From a virus, in the IMG/VR virus record IMGVR_UViG_3300046538_000302, positions 1 to 36,338 of that record: 36,338 nt of DNA; one strand, written 5' to 3'. Below are positions 1 to 8,175 of this stretch, in pieces. The position numbers and the translations under genes were made by a program. Positions within the stretch are counted from its first letter, which is position 1, and every line of letters starts with the position of its first letter. The notes under the pieces were generated by a model. It saw only the letters and a program-made list of their open reading frames with translations. It ran no database searches and was not told the DNA's origin.

Positions 1-1
1 T

Positions 2-817
2 CAAACTCTTCGCAATCCACTCCGCGATTTGCGTAACGACGGCGTTTCCGGCAGCGAAAGCTTCTGCAAGGTTGGCCGCATCCAGTCCGAGGCAAAGCCC
101 ATCATCTTCAGACGTTCGCTGCCGCTCAACCATCTGATCCCATCCGTGCGGCTGAGCGACGAAAGTTGTACAGCCCAAAGCGATTTGTGAGCTTGAGTTG
201 TTTGCCAGTAGAGTATTGGCAGCCCAGCTATCCGCTGGGCGTGGCCACTGGATCGAGCTAGACGCTGGAGGTATTGCGTCCACTGGCGCGGCGTCAGCCA
301 GCAGCTCCATGGGGGGCATTTGTCCAAGACCTGCGACCAAGAATATGCGACGACGTTGCTGGGGGACTCCGAAATACTGAGCATTAAGCACTCGCCAAAA
401 TCCCACATACCCGCAGTCCGCAAGGGCCCGGACGACTGTCTCAAAGTCTTGGCTATCGTTGACAGCGAGCAAGTTAAGGACGTTCTCAAGCACCACCCAG
501 CGAGGTTGAGTTTCTTTGAGGATGCGTATGACTTCCCAGAACAGACTGCTGCGTTTGCCGCATAGCCCCTTGGGTTTGCTACCGGCCAAGCTAATGTCTT
601 GGCAGGGAAATCCGCCGGTGATGACGTCCACGGGCGAGAGGTTGCGTGCGCCGCACTCGCGTACGTCTTCAAATCGCTGGGCATGAGGAAATCGATCGGC
701 AAGGACAGCCCGGTTGACGGGGTTGAGCTCGACTTGCCAGGCGGATGTGTAACCCGCATTTTCGAATCCGACATCAAAACCTCCTATACCTGCGAACAGG
801 CTTCCAATGGTGGGCAT
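2..817 (-). CDS. DNA (cytosine-5)-methyltransferase, open at the window edge
   Basis: Solo C5-cytosine methyltransferase that would modify phage DNA. Read leftward from ATG 817 it gives at least 272 residues with the family motifs in order: SAM-binding FAGIGG (8-13), GGFPCQ with catalytic Cys72, ENV (111-113), QQRRR (153-157) and GNAV (257-260). The target-recognition part is short. A GGAAG sequence about 8 nt upstream can serve as ribosome site. The start overlaps the end of com, implying translational coupling. No restriction enzyme gene is adjacent. Oddity: a good motif IX (R-L-S....E....GF..DW) occurs near 71-125 in a second minus-strand frame, whose stop codon is exactly bases 1-3, so the 3' end may carry a frameshift. 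Class is certain; the true C-terminus is not. Confidence 0.88.
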   Translation of the reverse strand, partial: MPTIGSLFAGIGGFDVGFENAGYTSAWQVELNPVNRAVLADRFPHAQRFEDVRECGARNLSPVDVITGGFPCQDISLAGSKPKGLCGKRSSLFWEVIRILKETQPRWVVLENVLNLLAVNDSQDFETVVRALADCGYVGFWRVLNAQYFGVPQQRRRIFLVAGLGQMPPMELLADAAPVDAIPPASSSIQWPRPADSWAANTLLANNSSSQIALGCTTFVAQPHGWDQMVERQRTSEDDGLCLGLDAANLAEAFAAGNAVVTQIAEWIAKSL

Positions 818-978
818 CCAGGTCTTCCAGTTGTGGGATGCTCAAGGCTTTCTGGCAGGAGGCTCGGGGCCTTCAGGTGATTGAGTGTCCGGCAGCGCGG
901 GCACTTGATTTGCAGTTCAGTGAAGCCGCTGGCTGCGGCTAACTTTCGGGCGCAATGGCCACAACGTATTTCAAGCAT
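784..978 (-). CDS. com: Com-like zinc-finger translational regulator
   Basis: A 64-residue protein with two CxxC pairs (Cys6/Cys9 and Cys26/Cys29) around a short basic segment, matching the Com family of phage Mu. In Mu, Com binds the mom mRNA and opens a hairpin so that the DNA-modification gene is translated. Here com immediately precedes, and overlaps by 34 bases, a C5 methyltransferase start rather than mom. By analogy Com probably controls translation of the methyltransferase; that is inference. The C-terminal half after residue 37 shows no recognisable motif. It lies 137 bases downstream of the tail fibre assembly gene, late in the operon, as com does in Mu. Confidence 0.85.
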   Translation of the reverse strand: MLEIRCGHCARKLAAASGFTELQIKCPRCRTLNHLKAPSLLPESLEHPTTGRPGCPPLEACSQV

Positions 979-1074
979 CTAGGCAAACCTTTGGCATCTG
1001 GTAGTCTCCCTGCCGCTCGCGCGTGAGCAGAGGACCTTGGCCGGTTTGCAGGCTAGTGCTGCGGACTGGCGGTC

Positions 1075-1100
1075 AGCTCAGGTGCTCGAACACCTGGGCT
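1075..1100. repeat. Inverted repeat between fibre assembly gene and com
   Basis: Ten-base arms (AGCTCAGGTG / CACCTGGGCT, one wobble position) flank a 6-base loop, ending 16 bases left of the fibre assembly stop codon. On the plus strand the hairpin is followed by a T-rich stretch, so it could be a weak terminator for rightward transcripts. On the minus strand it has no T-run and may simply be a stem-loop in the leader of the com-methyltransferase mRNA. A GATC lies just right of it at about 1100-1103. The rest of 979-1115 shows nothing else I recognise. Confidence 0.45.
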
Positions 1101-1115
1101 GATCGTCCTCTTTCT

Positions 1116-1682
1116 TTAGTGGTACTTGCGGGATTCAGGAGCGGTCGGCCATTCGATATCCGACGGGAAGCCTTCCTGGTCTTCGATCCGGTTAAGGTCG
1201 ATGCGGTAGTCCTTCCAAAGCAGGAGTGTTGACTGCTCTTCTGGTGTGGCTTTGTTCAAGTCCACGGCATCTTGCAAGGGTGCTATACGCAATCCTGCTT
1301 CATACAGAAACCCGTCTCGCACAGCTAAGCATCGGGTAATCATTGCTGCCTGCTCGGCTTTCTCGTCGAGTTCCCAGCCATCGGGCCTCCATACGTAATG
1401 CGGACCAGGCCGCGGTTCGAGTGTTAGCCATTCAGGCAATTCGCCCAGCTCAACCCAACGTTCCTCCTTTCCCGTCTCCTTGTGATAGGCAACGCCTCGG
1501 TGATCGGCAATCTGTACCGCAGCAGCGTCCTCCCAAATCCAGACATGTCCGGATTGCGGTGGAGCTAGCGGTGATTCGATTTCGATGGCGTTGCCGGGCA
1601 GTTGGGCACCTAAGCCTGGAATAACAGGGAGCTCCACAGGCCCAGTGCAGATTGAAAGGCTGTCGATCAAATAAATAGCCAT
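1116..1682 (-). CDS. Tail fibre assembly protein
   Basis: A 188-residue protein of the Caudovirales tail fibre assembly family (Mu gpU / lambda Tfa type), a chaperone needed to fold or attach the fibre tip. The C-terminal half has the family's pattern of a helical region rich in Ala/Glu followed by a WKDYRIDLNRIE segment and a hydrophobic end. It begins 7 bases after the tail fibre gene, as such chaperones normally do next to their fibre. It is the last structural gene before com. No second, inverted fibre/chaperone pair and no gin-type invertase are seen, so the host-range switch of Mu is absent here. Confidence 0.88.
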   Translation of the reverse strand: MAIYLIDSLSICTGPVELPVIPGLGAQLPGNAIEIESPLAPPQSGHVWIWEDAAAVQIADHRGVAYHKETGKEERWVELGELPEWLTLEPRPGPHYVWRPDGWELDEKAEQAAMITRCLAVRDGFLYEAGLRIAPLQDAVDLNKATPEEQSTLLLWKDYRIDLNRIEDQEGFPSDIEWPTAPESRKYH

Positions 1683-1689
1683 GTGTACC

Positions 1690-2754
1690 TCAAATCAGTT
1701 TGATCCGGCCGGGGTAGGCAATATTGCGGGGGCGTGTTTCGTTACCTCCGGTTAGGGCGGTAGATATGTCTTGGTCCCCATATTGGCTTTGGTCTCCGAA
1801 TACCGCATTGCCGGCCACCGTTGCGCCCCAGTCCCTAGGCATCGTTATGTCGTGAAGGTGAGACTGAATTTCAGGTGCCTGATAGCTGCCAGCAATGCGG
1901 CTAATGTCCTCCCCACGATTTTCGTCCAGCACACGTAGAAACTCTGCACGCGCCTCTGGACCTCGGAATGTCAAACCGCCGTCACCGTCGGTCCAGCCGC
2001 CTTCGTTACCCACACGCAGCGCTTCGGACACGTTCATGCCAGACTGTTGAGCGTGATCCCACAGCCACGGCCATTCGGTGCGAACCAGTACTGGACCGTT
2101 CAGGGGGCCGTAGCCTCCTGGGTTGAACACAGTGGTGGTCTCGAAGACCGCTCGTCCCAGAGGCGTGCTGTCGTGACGGCCCATCGGCCACCAGCTGCCG
2201 TTACCATCACTGCGCACATGCCACCAATCGCCTGCGCCCATGAGAACAAAAAATGGATAACCGTTGGGGTTGAGATGTGTGTGGAATTTGATGGTGTCAC
2301 TAGGGTTGGCCTGCACGACGAGCCTATGCCCGCTGTTGTCTACGCGGCGCAAGATGACGTCAACGAAACCACTTTGTACTGAGGGTGGAAGCGTGATGGT
2401 TTGCTCTTGACTTATAGCATCGATCAGGACCAAGCCCATCTGGGAGGATGTCAGGGTGATACTGGTATTCACGGACACTACTGTGCTCAACGCCGTCAAC
2501 GCAGGAGGAATGTTCTTGATTTGCTCCCACGTCGAAATATCGTCTGCTAGCTGTTGAATGCCCTCCAGCAGCTGTTTGTCGTTACTGGGATCAACCTCAG
2601 CGCCTAAACCTTCCACCGCATTGATAAGTTCGCGCTGGATAGTGTTTAACCAGGCAGCCTTGAGCAAAGTCGAACGTGTGCCATTTACAGGGTTCCCGTC
2701 TGTAAACTCACCGCTCGCATTGGCTGTGGGTGTGCTGTCTCCGATAGTTTGCAT
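1690..2754 (-). CDS. Tail fibre protein
   Basis: A 354-residue protein that probably forms the receptor-binding fibre at the baseplate. The N-terminal 70 residues (MQTIGDSTPTANASGEFT onward, with WLNTIQRELINAVEGLG) match the baseplate-attaching segment of many Pseudomonas phage fibres. The middle is beta-rich, and the end has the RPRN.A motif typical of fibre tips, with HLHD and W-rich loops before it. ATG 2754 overlaps the gp48 stop as TAATG, which fixes the start; an upstream in-frame ATG at 2838 is inside gp48 and is not needed. The fibre is short and is the only one in the window. Confidence 0.87.
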   Translation of the reverse strand: MQTIGDSTPTANASGEFTDGNPVNGTRSTLLKAAWLNTIQRELINAVEGLGAEVDPSNDKQLLEGIQQLADDISTWEQIKNIPPALTALSTVVSVNTSITLTSSQMGLVLIDAISQEQTITLPPSVQSGFVDVILRRVDNSGHRLVVQANPSDTIKFHTHLNPNGYPFFVLMGAGDWWHVRSDGNGSWWPMGRHDSTPLGRAVFETTTVFNPGGYGPLNGPVLVRTEWPWLWDHAQQSGMNVSEALRVGNEGGWTDGDGGLTFRGPEARAEFLRVLDENRGEDISRIAGSYQAPEIQSHLHDITMPRDWGATVAGNAVFGDQSQYGDQDISTALTGGNETRPRNIAYPGRIKLI

Positions 2755-3329
2755 TACTGGTCTCCGTAGCCGAAAAGCAGAATCGATCCGGCAGGTTTCA
2801 TTTGGGATAGGCGGCATTCCAGGGCCTTGTTGCCCCACGCGGCAAGAGGTTCTCCGGCTCCGGTGATACCTGCCGCCGCGTAGCTGATGGTTACGGCCGG
2901 GGCGTTGATACGCCAGGTATAGGGCCAGTCGCCGCCGTTCAGTGGATCACCCGCACCGGCAATGCCTGCACACGCGGACTTGAAGGTCGTGATAGTGATT
3001 TCGTAGCCCAGCGCTTGGGCAAGCTCAATAAAAAACGGTTTGCTTCGACCCCCGTGGCTTTTAAGTTTGCTCAGAACTGCTTGAATTCTCTGGCGTGTAA
3101 TCTGTGACTCTCCGGCTAAGCAGATGTCTGGCAATGCCAGAACTCGCTCCCAATCCGTCAGCGCTAAGCCGCTGTCTGGAAATATTGCCGAGTAGGTAGC
3201 CTCTGTTTGCAGGTGCTGAAAGTTGAGTGCGTTGGCTTCCGCTTCGATAGCCGCTGACAGGTTTGGCGCCAGCCCGTTATAGGAAACGGGCGGCAATAGT
3301 TGACGAAGTTGATCGGCAAGCTGGATCAC
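2754..3329 (-). CDS. Baseplate/tail protein, Mu gp48-like (DUF2313)
   Basis: A 191-residue protein of the DUF2313 (YmfQ / Mu gp48) family, which joins the baseplate wedge to the tail fibre. The N-terminus (MIQLADQLRQLLPP) and the segment LTDWERVLALPD...RR.AV.SK are characteristic of the family. A Gly-rich region with the repeated unit AGIxGAGxPL appears twice (about 123-130 and 152-160), flanking a W-containing beta section. It overlaps gp47 by 4 bases upstream and the fibre gene by 1 base downstream, so the three are translated as one block. Confidence 0.87.
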   Translation of the reverse strand: MIQLADQLRQLLPPVSYNGLAPNLSAAIEAEANALNFQHLQTEATYSAIFPDSGLALTDWERVLALPDICLAGESQITRQRIQAVLSKLKSHGGRSKPFFIELAQALGYEITITTFKSACAGIAGAGDPLNGGDWPYTWRINAPAVTISYAAAGITGAGEPLAAWGNKALECRLSQMKPAGSILLFGYGDQ

Positions 3330-4396
3330 TCAATTAGCCCCAACGCAATCTTTCCAGGTCGTATCCAGCCTATGAGACTTGGATCGTCCTCGGCGCCGAT
3401 GTTGTTTGTAGGCGTCTGCAATATACGATCGGTAATTCCGGGCAGATTATTCAACATCGCCTCAATATGAGACCGCTTCAGGCCCTCGCGAGGTTTCAGG
3501 TTTCCAAGTAGTGCGTCATAAGCCCGCTGCGCGGATTCTTCAACGTCGGCGAGCTGGTAGCCTTGGGCGAGCTCTACCAAAGCTGAGCATTCGATCACCT
3601 TGAGGGTCGGCGGATACACCCAGACATCGGCAAACACCGAACACTGACTTTCAACGTGCGCTTGGCAGTCAGTGATCGCCTTAGCCGACGGTACGCCAGT
3701 ACTGGCGGTAACGACTAGGTCAATGCTGCCGCCGCCACGACGGTTAGGCAGTACTAATGCGTCAGCGATGCCATCGACTTCCTTGGCCCAACGTCGATAG
3801 ACGTAGTCGGCGTCCCCGCCAGGCGGAAATTGCATGACGTTGAGTAATCGTGCCAATAACGATGCGGTCTTCTCTTCGTCTTCGCCGCCACTGGTTTTAC
3901 CAATGAAGTTTGCCGCCGCATCCATGCCCAAAGGTGGGCTGGTGAGCGTTAAAGCTCCTTGGAAATTATTGAGCGCTAGACCTACGGTTTGTGCTTCTAC
4001 CAGTGCGGTCGCCGTAGCATCGCTGCCAATTACAGCGCCAAATTTTGCAGTGAATATTTCGCCAGAGGTGATGTGCTTCAAGGTTGCGCCGGGAAGTAAT
4101 TCAACGCCGGTATTACCGATTAGCGCTACGACTCCCGTAGCCGCGACCGGCTGCTTGAGCCAAAGGCCACGCATAGCGGCAGCATGAATAAGCTCTGCTT
4201 CGTCCGCTGTGTCCGGGAAGATCTGTCGGTAAACCCATGCCAGCTTTTGGTACAAACCTTCGATAGCCGCAGCCACGGCCGCCGAACGGATGTAGTGGTC
4301 GCTGTCGGTGCCGATATCGGCCTCGCTTTGCAGGTTGCGGATGTCGCGCAAGATGTTGTCGAGAATCTCTTTCATAGAGGGTGCGGAATACGCCAT
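3326..4396 (-). CDS. Baseplate protein J-like, Mu gp47
   Basis: A 356-residue baseplate wedge protein of the GpJ/Mu gp47 family. Its N-terminus carries the family pattern with SMKEILDNI and an EADIGTDSDHYIRS segment, followed by a beta-sandwich with PAGATL-like LLPGATL and a GG-rich loop (TSGGEDEEKTASLLARLL). The C-terminal helical part carries KPREGLKRSHIEAMLNNLPG. It lies in the invariant order gp46-gp47-gp48 and shares one base with the gp46 stop. Function is known from Mu and P2 relatives; nothing unusual is seen. Confidence 0.9.
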   Translation of the reverse strand: MAYSAPSMKEILDNILRDIRNLQSEADIGTDSDHYIRSAAVAAAIEGLYQKLAWVYRQIFPDTADEAELIHAAAMRGLWLKQPVAATGVVALIGNTGVELLPGATLKHITSGEIFTAKFGAVIGSDATATALVEAQTVGLALNNFQGALTLTSPPLGMDAAANFIGKTSGGEDEEKTASLLARLLNVMQFPPGGDADYVYRRWAKEVDGIADALVLPNRRGGGSIDLVVTASTGVPSAKAITDCQAHVESQCSVFADVWVYPPTLKVIECSALVELAQGYQLADVEESAQRAYDALLGNLKPREGLKRSHIEAMLNNLPGITDRILQTPTNNIGAEDDPSLIGWIRPGKIALGLIE

Positions 4397-4746
4397 CAGA
4401 TGACCCTTACCGGTTGGCGGAAGACCTGCGGGCTGCCGGTGGCGTCCGTCACATCTATGTTGAGCATTAGCCAGCCGTTGTGGGGTTGTTCGGCGGTGAT
4501 GGTGATTTGCCGGGCACGTGAGTCATCCAGAAGCGGCTGCAGCGCTTGTGCGGCGTATTGCCGAGCAAGAATGCCGACCCGCGGTCGGTCTTTTTCGCGC
4601 AGAAGTTCATGCAGGCGTGAGCCGAGGGCGGGATCTGCCCACCAACTGCCGAGGGGTGTCATTAGGCGTACATAAACGGCGTTCGACAGCGTCGTGATGC
4701 GCTGTCCCGTCAAGTCGCCAGTGTTGGGATCTATGCCTGCGTCCAT
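4396..4746 (-). CDS. Baseplate protein, Mu gp46-like (gpW/gp25 family)
   Basis: A 116-residue protein matching the gp25-like baseplate wedge subunit: DPNTGDLTG near the start, then a central LMTPLGSWWADPALGSRL motif and a C-terminal beta-rich domain. ATG 4746 is chosen because DAGIDPNTG is the usual N-terminus; an in-frame start near 4791 would add 15 residues without family character. The ribosome-binding site is weak for either start. It is separated from gp45 by a plus-strand accessory gene, so the leftward mRNA must run through about 450 bases of non-coding or antisense sequence before reaching this gene. Confidence 0.85.
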   Translation of the reverse strand: MDAGIDPNTGDLTGQRITTLSNAVYVRLMTPLGSWWADPALGSRLHELLREKDRPRVGILARQYAAQALQPLLDDSRARQITITAEQPHNGWLMLNIDVTDATGSPQVFRQPVRVI

Positions 4747-4758
4747 GAGAAGCAGGAT

Positions 4759-4778
4759 GCCCCGTGTGCATGCGGGGC
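4759..4778. repeat. GC-rich hairpin upstream of gp46
   Basis: A perfect 6-base inverted repeat, GCCCCG / CGGGGC, with an 8-base loop. It lies between the gp46 start and the diverging accessory gene. It may insulate the accessory promoter or mark an insertion edge. No T-run follows on either strand, so I do not call it a terminator. Confidence 0.4.
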
Positions 4779-4807
4779 GGTGTTTCAGCAAGGCTTAAGA
4801 TCTCCTT

Positions 4808-4835
4808 TTGTCTATGCTTGGCAGAGCCAGATAGT
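4808..4835 (+). promoter_or_regulatory. Candidate promoter for the 4859 accessory gene
   Basis: TTGTCT (4808-4813) and GATAGT (4830-4835), 16 bases apart, each match 4 of 6 sigma-70 consensus positions. They end 23 bases before the plus-strand start codon, in the right direction for an independently expressed cargo gene. This is a motif match only. Confidence 0.3.
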
Positions 4836-4858
4836 TAGGCCTTACAGAGAGAGTTAAA

Positions 4859-5170
4859 ATGCGCTATTTATCGTTCCTGCTACTCGTCACACTTTCTTCG
4901 GTGGCATGGTCTGAGCAAGATAACGGCGACGAACTCAAGGAGTTGTTGGTATCAGCAAAATTCTCGGGAGGTTGTTCGATTATTGGCCAAATGGCCGCTT
5001 TTCAACAGACAACAAAAATGCCTGGCGGTGAAGATTTCCTTATACGGTTCTTAAGCACGGAATCAGCACGCCTAGGGATGACACAGCAGCAATACATGCA
5101 GCACTGCACAGGTGCGAACAAGGTGTATCAACGCTATTACGATGCTTTCGGGAAAGACGAGGGAAAGTAA
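4859..5170 (+). CDS. Small secreted accessory protein (moron)
   Basis: A 103-residue protein with a clear signal peptide (MRYLSFLLLVTLSSVAWS, cleavage probably after residue 18) and a mature part of about 85 residues. The mature part has two cysteines (near 39 and 83), which could form one disulphide in the periplasm. AGAGAG upstream of ATG 4859 can act as ribosome site. It is the opposite strand to its neighbours, sits between gp45 and gp46 where Mu has no gene, and is more AT-rich than the tail genes. These are signs of a cargo gene expressed from the prophage. I do not recognise its function; changing the cell envelope of the lysogen is a guess. Confidence 0.75.
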   Translation: MRYLSFLLLVTLSSVAWSEQDNGDELKELLVSAKFSGGCSIIGQMAAFQQTTKMPGGEDFLIRFLSTESARLGMTQQQYMQHCTGANKVYQRYYDAFGKDEGK

Positions 5171-5193
5171 AGCCAGGATATAAGTCCGCTGGG

Positions 5194-5754
5194 TTATTGT
5201 TGGGGGACAGGAGGCGCGCCTGGCGCATGAATATGCCCGTTATAAAGATCCCGATCCCCCTGCATACTCCGCGTGTGATCCTCAACCTCCCCACCGGCCT
5301 TGATGCTGCCATCAACCTTCTGGTCACCGGTCATCTCAACCACTGGCGTTTCAAACCGCACCTTGCCGCTGGCCTTCACCAGTAACGTCTCAGTCACCAC
5401 CTCGACCACACGGCCACGCTTCATGTGCACGTAATCGCCCTCATCGGTGTACAGCGAGACCTCGCCGTCTTTCAGGGTGATGCGATAGCGTCCATCTTCG
5501 CTGGCGACCACGACTGTGTGTTTGCTGTTGCCCCCTACAGGGACGGCGATGTACTCAGCACCAGGTAGCGGAGCGGAACTGAACCCGTAATGCTGAAAGA
5601 GCTCGCCAGCGACGCTTTCACCTGCTAGGCCTTGCATGTCCACCCCGATAAGTTTGCCGTGCTGGTTCCGCGCAGCGGAAGCGCGGAAGGGCAAGCGGAG
5701 GTTAGTCATAACCCTGCCAACTTGTTCGCGCACCAGGCGTGCCAAATTGTTCAT
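5194..5754 (-). CDS. Baseplate spike protein, Mu gp45-like
   Basis: A 186-residue membrane-piercing spike of the gpV/Mu gp45 family. It has an OB-fold N-terminal part (V..NGKLIGVDMQGLAGE) and then repeated short beta-strands rich in Val/Gly that form the triple-stranded needle. Near the end is NGHIHAPG, whose H-x-H is the iron-binding tip motif of this family. ATG 5754 overlaps the gp44 stop as TGATG and is preferred to the TTG one codon upstream. The gene ends 23 bases from the converging accessory gene at 4859-5170. Confidence 0.9.
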   Translation of the reverse strand: MNNLARLVREQVGRVMTNLRLPFRASAARNQHGKLIGVDMQGLAGESVAGELFQHYGFSSAPLPGAEYIAVPVGGNSKHTVVVASEDGRYRITLKDGEVSLYTDEGDYVHMKRGRVVEVVTETLLVKASGKVRFETPVVEMTGDQKVDGSIKAGGEVEDHTRSMQGDRDLYNGHIHAPGAPPVPQQ

Positions 5755-6866
5755 CAAAGTCCTTTGACCATTTCGATAAAGGCAGCGTCAGAGCTGCCTT
5801 TCCTTCCGATTTTGGGGTTGGCATCGAGCACCCACAATTTGTCCTCACGCAGGCGCAGCTCGGTAATGGCGCCTTCGCTTCGAGACAGCCGCAATGTGCG
5901 GGCCATCAGAAAATAAGTGGCATCTAGGCCATGAGGTTCACTGCTAACTATGACGCGCTGCCCGGGCGTCCATACTGTTCCGTTCCCAGCGCGATGCCCG
6001 CAGACAACCGCACGGATTTCGAATCCGTTCAATCGACTATCAGCGAGCAGCTTTCGTGCCCGCGTGGTAGCCATGTCTTGAGTTTCGCTGGCACTGTCGA
6101 TGATGATTTTCGGCCGAAAGATGCCTCGTCGCGCAAGGGTCTGGTCCTGGATGACAGAGCGCAACTGGGCGCGACCGCTGTCTAGGCCGTCATTATCGTA
6201 TTGCCCGTGCTGACCCAAAACAGTAATTTGGCTGAACCGATTAGCAATAGAACGGCGTACGCTCAAGCGCTGCACGTTGTTCCCCGCTCCGTCTTCCCGA
6301 AGGATTAGGCAAGCGACGGGCGCGGAGGAATAATCTGGCCCGCCGACGACCAATCGACCGTCGGGCTCGACCCACGGCCATAATCCGTTTGCCTGGGCGA
6401 CTTCAAGCAGGGCTTCCCATGCACTTTGGCCCGGCTCAATTTGCACGCGGCGATGGGTTTTCGCAGTGGCAGCTCGGATTTCAACACGGGAAATCCCCAA
6501 GGGCTTCACCACTTGCTCAATGATTTGCACAAGTGTTGCTTCGCGCATGGAGACAAATGGGGCCGAGCAATCGACCAGAGGCGCTGCCTTGTCCCTGCCA
6601 ACTACGCGCATAAAGATGCCGCTGCGAGAGACATCGTGTTCAAACTCATCGATCTGTCCGGTCAGCACGCGGTCTTTGCCAAGGGTAAGCGAGCACGGAG
6701 CCCCTTCGGTCAAGACGTCAGGCAGGCGTATTGAATCCTTGCTGTATAGCTCTAGCTCAAAAGCGTCGGCGGGTGTCAGTAAATCCGATTCGACAGACCA
6801 GCCTTCCCAGCTGTCGTGCGTCAGACCAGCAATTGCCAGCTGTATGGACTCACTGGGCGAAGGCAC
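5754..6866 (-). CDS. P: Baseplate hub protein, Mu gp44 (gpP)-like
   Basis: A 370-residue baseplate hub subunit of the Mu gp44 (gpP) / T4 gp27-like family, which joins the tail tube to the spike. It shows the family features: an N-terminal W..WSVESDLLTPADAFELEL, the PLVDCSAP segment after GRD, and the C-terminal GxxWTPGQRVxVSS...GLDATYFLMARTLRLS with a final LRLREDKLW. GTG at 6866 is the likely start, with GAGG 6 bases upstream, and lies inside the end of gpN (17-base overlap). The order gpN-gp44-gp45 is as in Mu. Confidence 0.88.
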   Translation of the reverse strand: MPSPSESIQLAIAGLTHDSWEGWSVESDLLTPADAFELELYSKDSIRLPDVLTEGAPCSLTLGKDRVLTGQIDEFEHDVSRSGIFMRVVGRDKAAPLVDCSAPFVSMREATLVQIIEQVVKPLGISRVEIRAATAKTHRRVQIEPGQSAWEALLEVAQANGLWPWVEPDGRLVVGGPDYSSAPVACLILREDGAGNNVQRLSVRRSIANRFSQITVLGQHGQYDNDGLDSGRAQLRSVIQDQTLARRGIFRPKIIIDSASETQDMATTRARKLLADSRLNGFEIRAVVCGHRAGNGTVWTPGQRVIVSSEPHGLDATYFLMARTLRLSRSEGAITELRLREDKLWVLDANPKIGRKGSSDAAFIEMVKGL

Positions 6867-8175
6867 GTAGCACCTCGCCAGCCTGGATGTTGTGAGGCGT
6901 CTTGAGGTGCGGATTTAAACGGATAAGCTCCAGAGCGCGTTTGTGATCGCCATACCAGCGATGAGCTAGCAGGCGTAGGCAAGCCGGAGTTTCAACCATC
7001 CGCTCTACCATGGGCGGCCTTTGCAAGATGACCTGCCGTGCGCGCGCCTGGATTAAGGCGGAAACGTTGCGCATCGCTTCGATGACGGGGCGAGCATGCT
7101 CGATATCATAAAGTCTGCGCTGCAGCAGGATGGAAGCCTGCAGCAGTGCTCGGCTCAAGTTGACGACGGCTTCCAGCTCCATCGGACTTAGGGTGGGTTT
7201 GGCCGCTTGCGTCTCGATGATCAATGCAGTGGCTTGAGCATGGGACAAGGCCAGCTCGGTAATGACCAGTACGACCAGACCAAACCCGCTGGCGGCCACA
7301 GGATCATCGGGCATCCGATCCGGCAATGCACCCGGGGAAGGCGCTACCCCTTCGCGTGCGGCGATAATTAGTGCTGCACCCGCTTGCGCGGGCTCGGGCG
7401 CCAACCCTGCGCTACCCGGTAAATCTGCCGGAAGTCCTGCGCGAGATAGCAATGCGGTAGACGTGGCCGGTGTGCTGCCTTGGATGGCACCTCGAATCTC
7501 CATGGGTGTGCGCATCAGATCTGTCAGGGGATCAAATGCGGCTGTGGGGTTTTTCGCCATAGAGGCCACGCCGGACACAACGCCGAGGATCTGCGAGCGC
7601 ATCTGCTGCAAGCGCAATCCTATGCCGGGCAGCCCCAACGCTTTTTCTATAAGGCCGACCCAACCGCCGCCGATCCATGACTGGATCTCGGCAACCAGCG
7701 AATCGATACGACCGAAAAGGTCAAATATGCCGTCTTGCCAAGTGTATTCGTCTTGGTATTCGACGACGCCGATGTCGACGAACTCAAACTGACGCTCAAA
7801 GAAGGGCGCGTCTGGTGTGTCTTCGACAAAGGTGAGGCTGATGCTGGCGTAGTCGGGTCGCTCTGCATTGTGCTTAACGTCCCAGGTTTGGCTGACGACA
7901 TTGATACTGCCGTAGACGGGATGGATCAGTTCTCCGGGGCCGGGAGTGTCCAAGGCAAGCAGGATGTTCTGCAGTTCAATTTCGTAGTTGACGCCGAACA
8001 CGACGATTTGCATTGGGAAGCGACGGGCGCTACTACCAAGGTCTACGACTCTGTCACCGTCCCTAAAGGGCGTGCCGTGCTGTGCCAGTGAACGCTGCCC
8101 CTGCAAGCTTTCGGCCTCAACGCCCAGGGGTACACCTCGAAAAGAGGCGTCTAGCAGGGTCTCGGACCAGCTCAT
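6850..8175 (-). CDS. N: DNA circularisation / tail protein gpN, Mu gp43-like
   Basis: A 441-residue protein with the DNA-circulation N-terminal domain of the Mu gpN family: MSWSETLLDASFRGVPLGVE followed by HGTPFRDGDRVVDLG and RRFPMQIVVFG, all family hallmarks, within the first 110 residues. The remainder is largely helical and variable. In Mu, gpN is a tail/baseplate component despite the family name. It is joined to the tape measure upstream by an ATGA overlap. Confidence 0.88.
   Translation of the reverse strand: MSWSETLLDASFRGVPLGVEAESLQGQRSLAQHGTPFRDGDRVVDLGSSARRFPMQIVVFGVNYEIELQNILLALDTPGPGELIHPVYGSINVVSQTWDVKHNAERPDYASISLTFVEDTPDAPFFERQFEFVDIGVVEYQDEYTWQDGIFDLFGRIDSLVAEIQSWIGGGWVGLIEKALGLPGIGLRLQQMRSQILGVVSGVASMAKNPTAAFDPLTDLMRTPMEIRGAIQGSTPATSTALLSRAGLPADLPGSAGLAPEPAQAGAALIIAAREGVAPSPGALPDRMPDDPVAASGFGLVVLVITELALSHAQATALIIETQAAKPTLSPMELEAVVNLSRALLQASILLQRRLYDIEHARPVIEAMRNVSALIQARARQVILQRPPMVERMVETPACLRLLAHRWYGDHKRALELIRLNPHLKTPHNIQAGEVLRAFAQ

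Noticed and set aside
1-777. Open frame of 258 codons on the minus strand at the left edge
   Set aside because: The upstream two thirds lack family character and overlap the methyltransferase motifs in the other frame. Only its end (motif IX-like) is of interest and is reported as a finding.
1682-1690. Invertible tail-fibre segment with a gin-type invertase as in Mu
   Set aside because: Only one fibre and one assembly gene are present, and no invertase or crossover repeats are seen before com.
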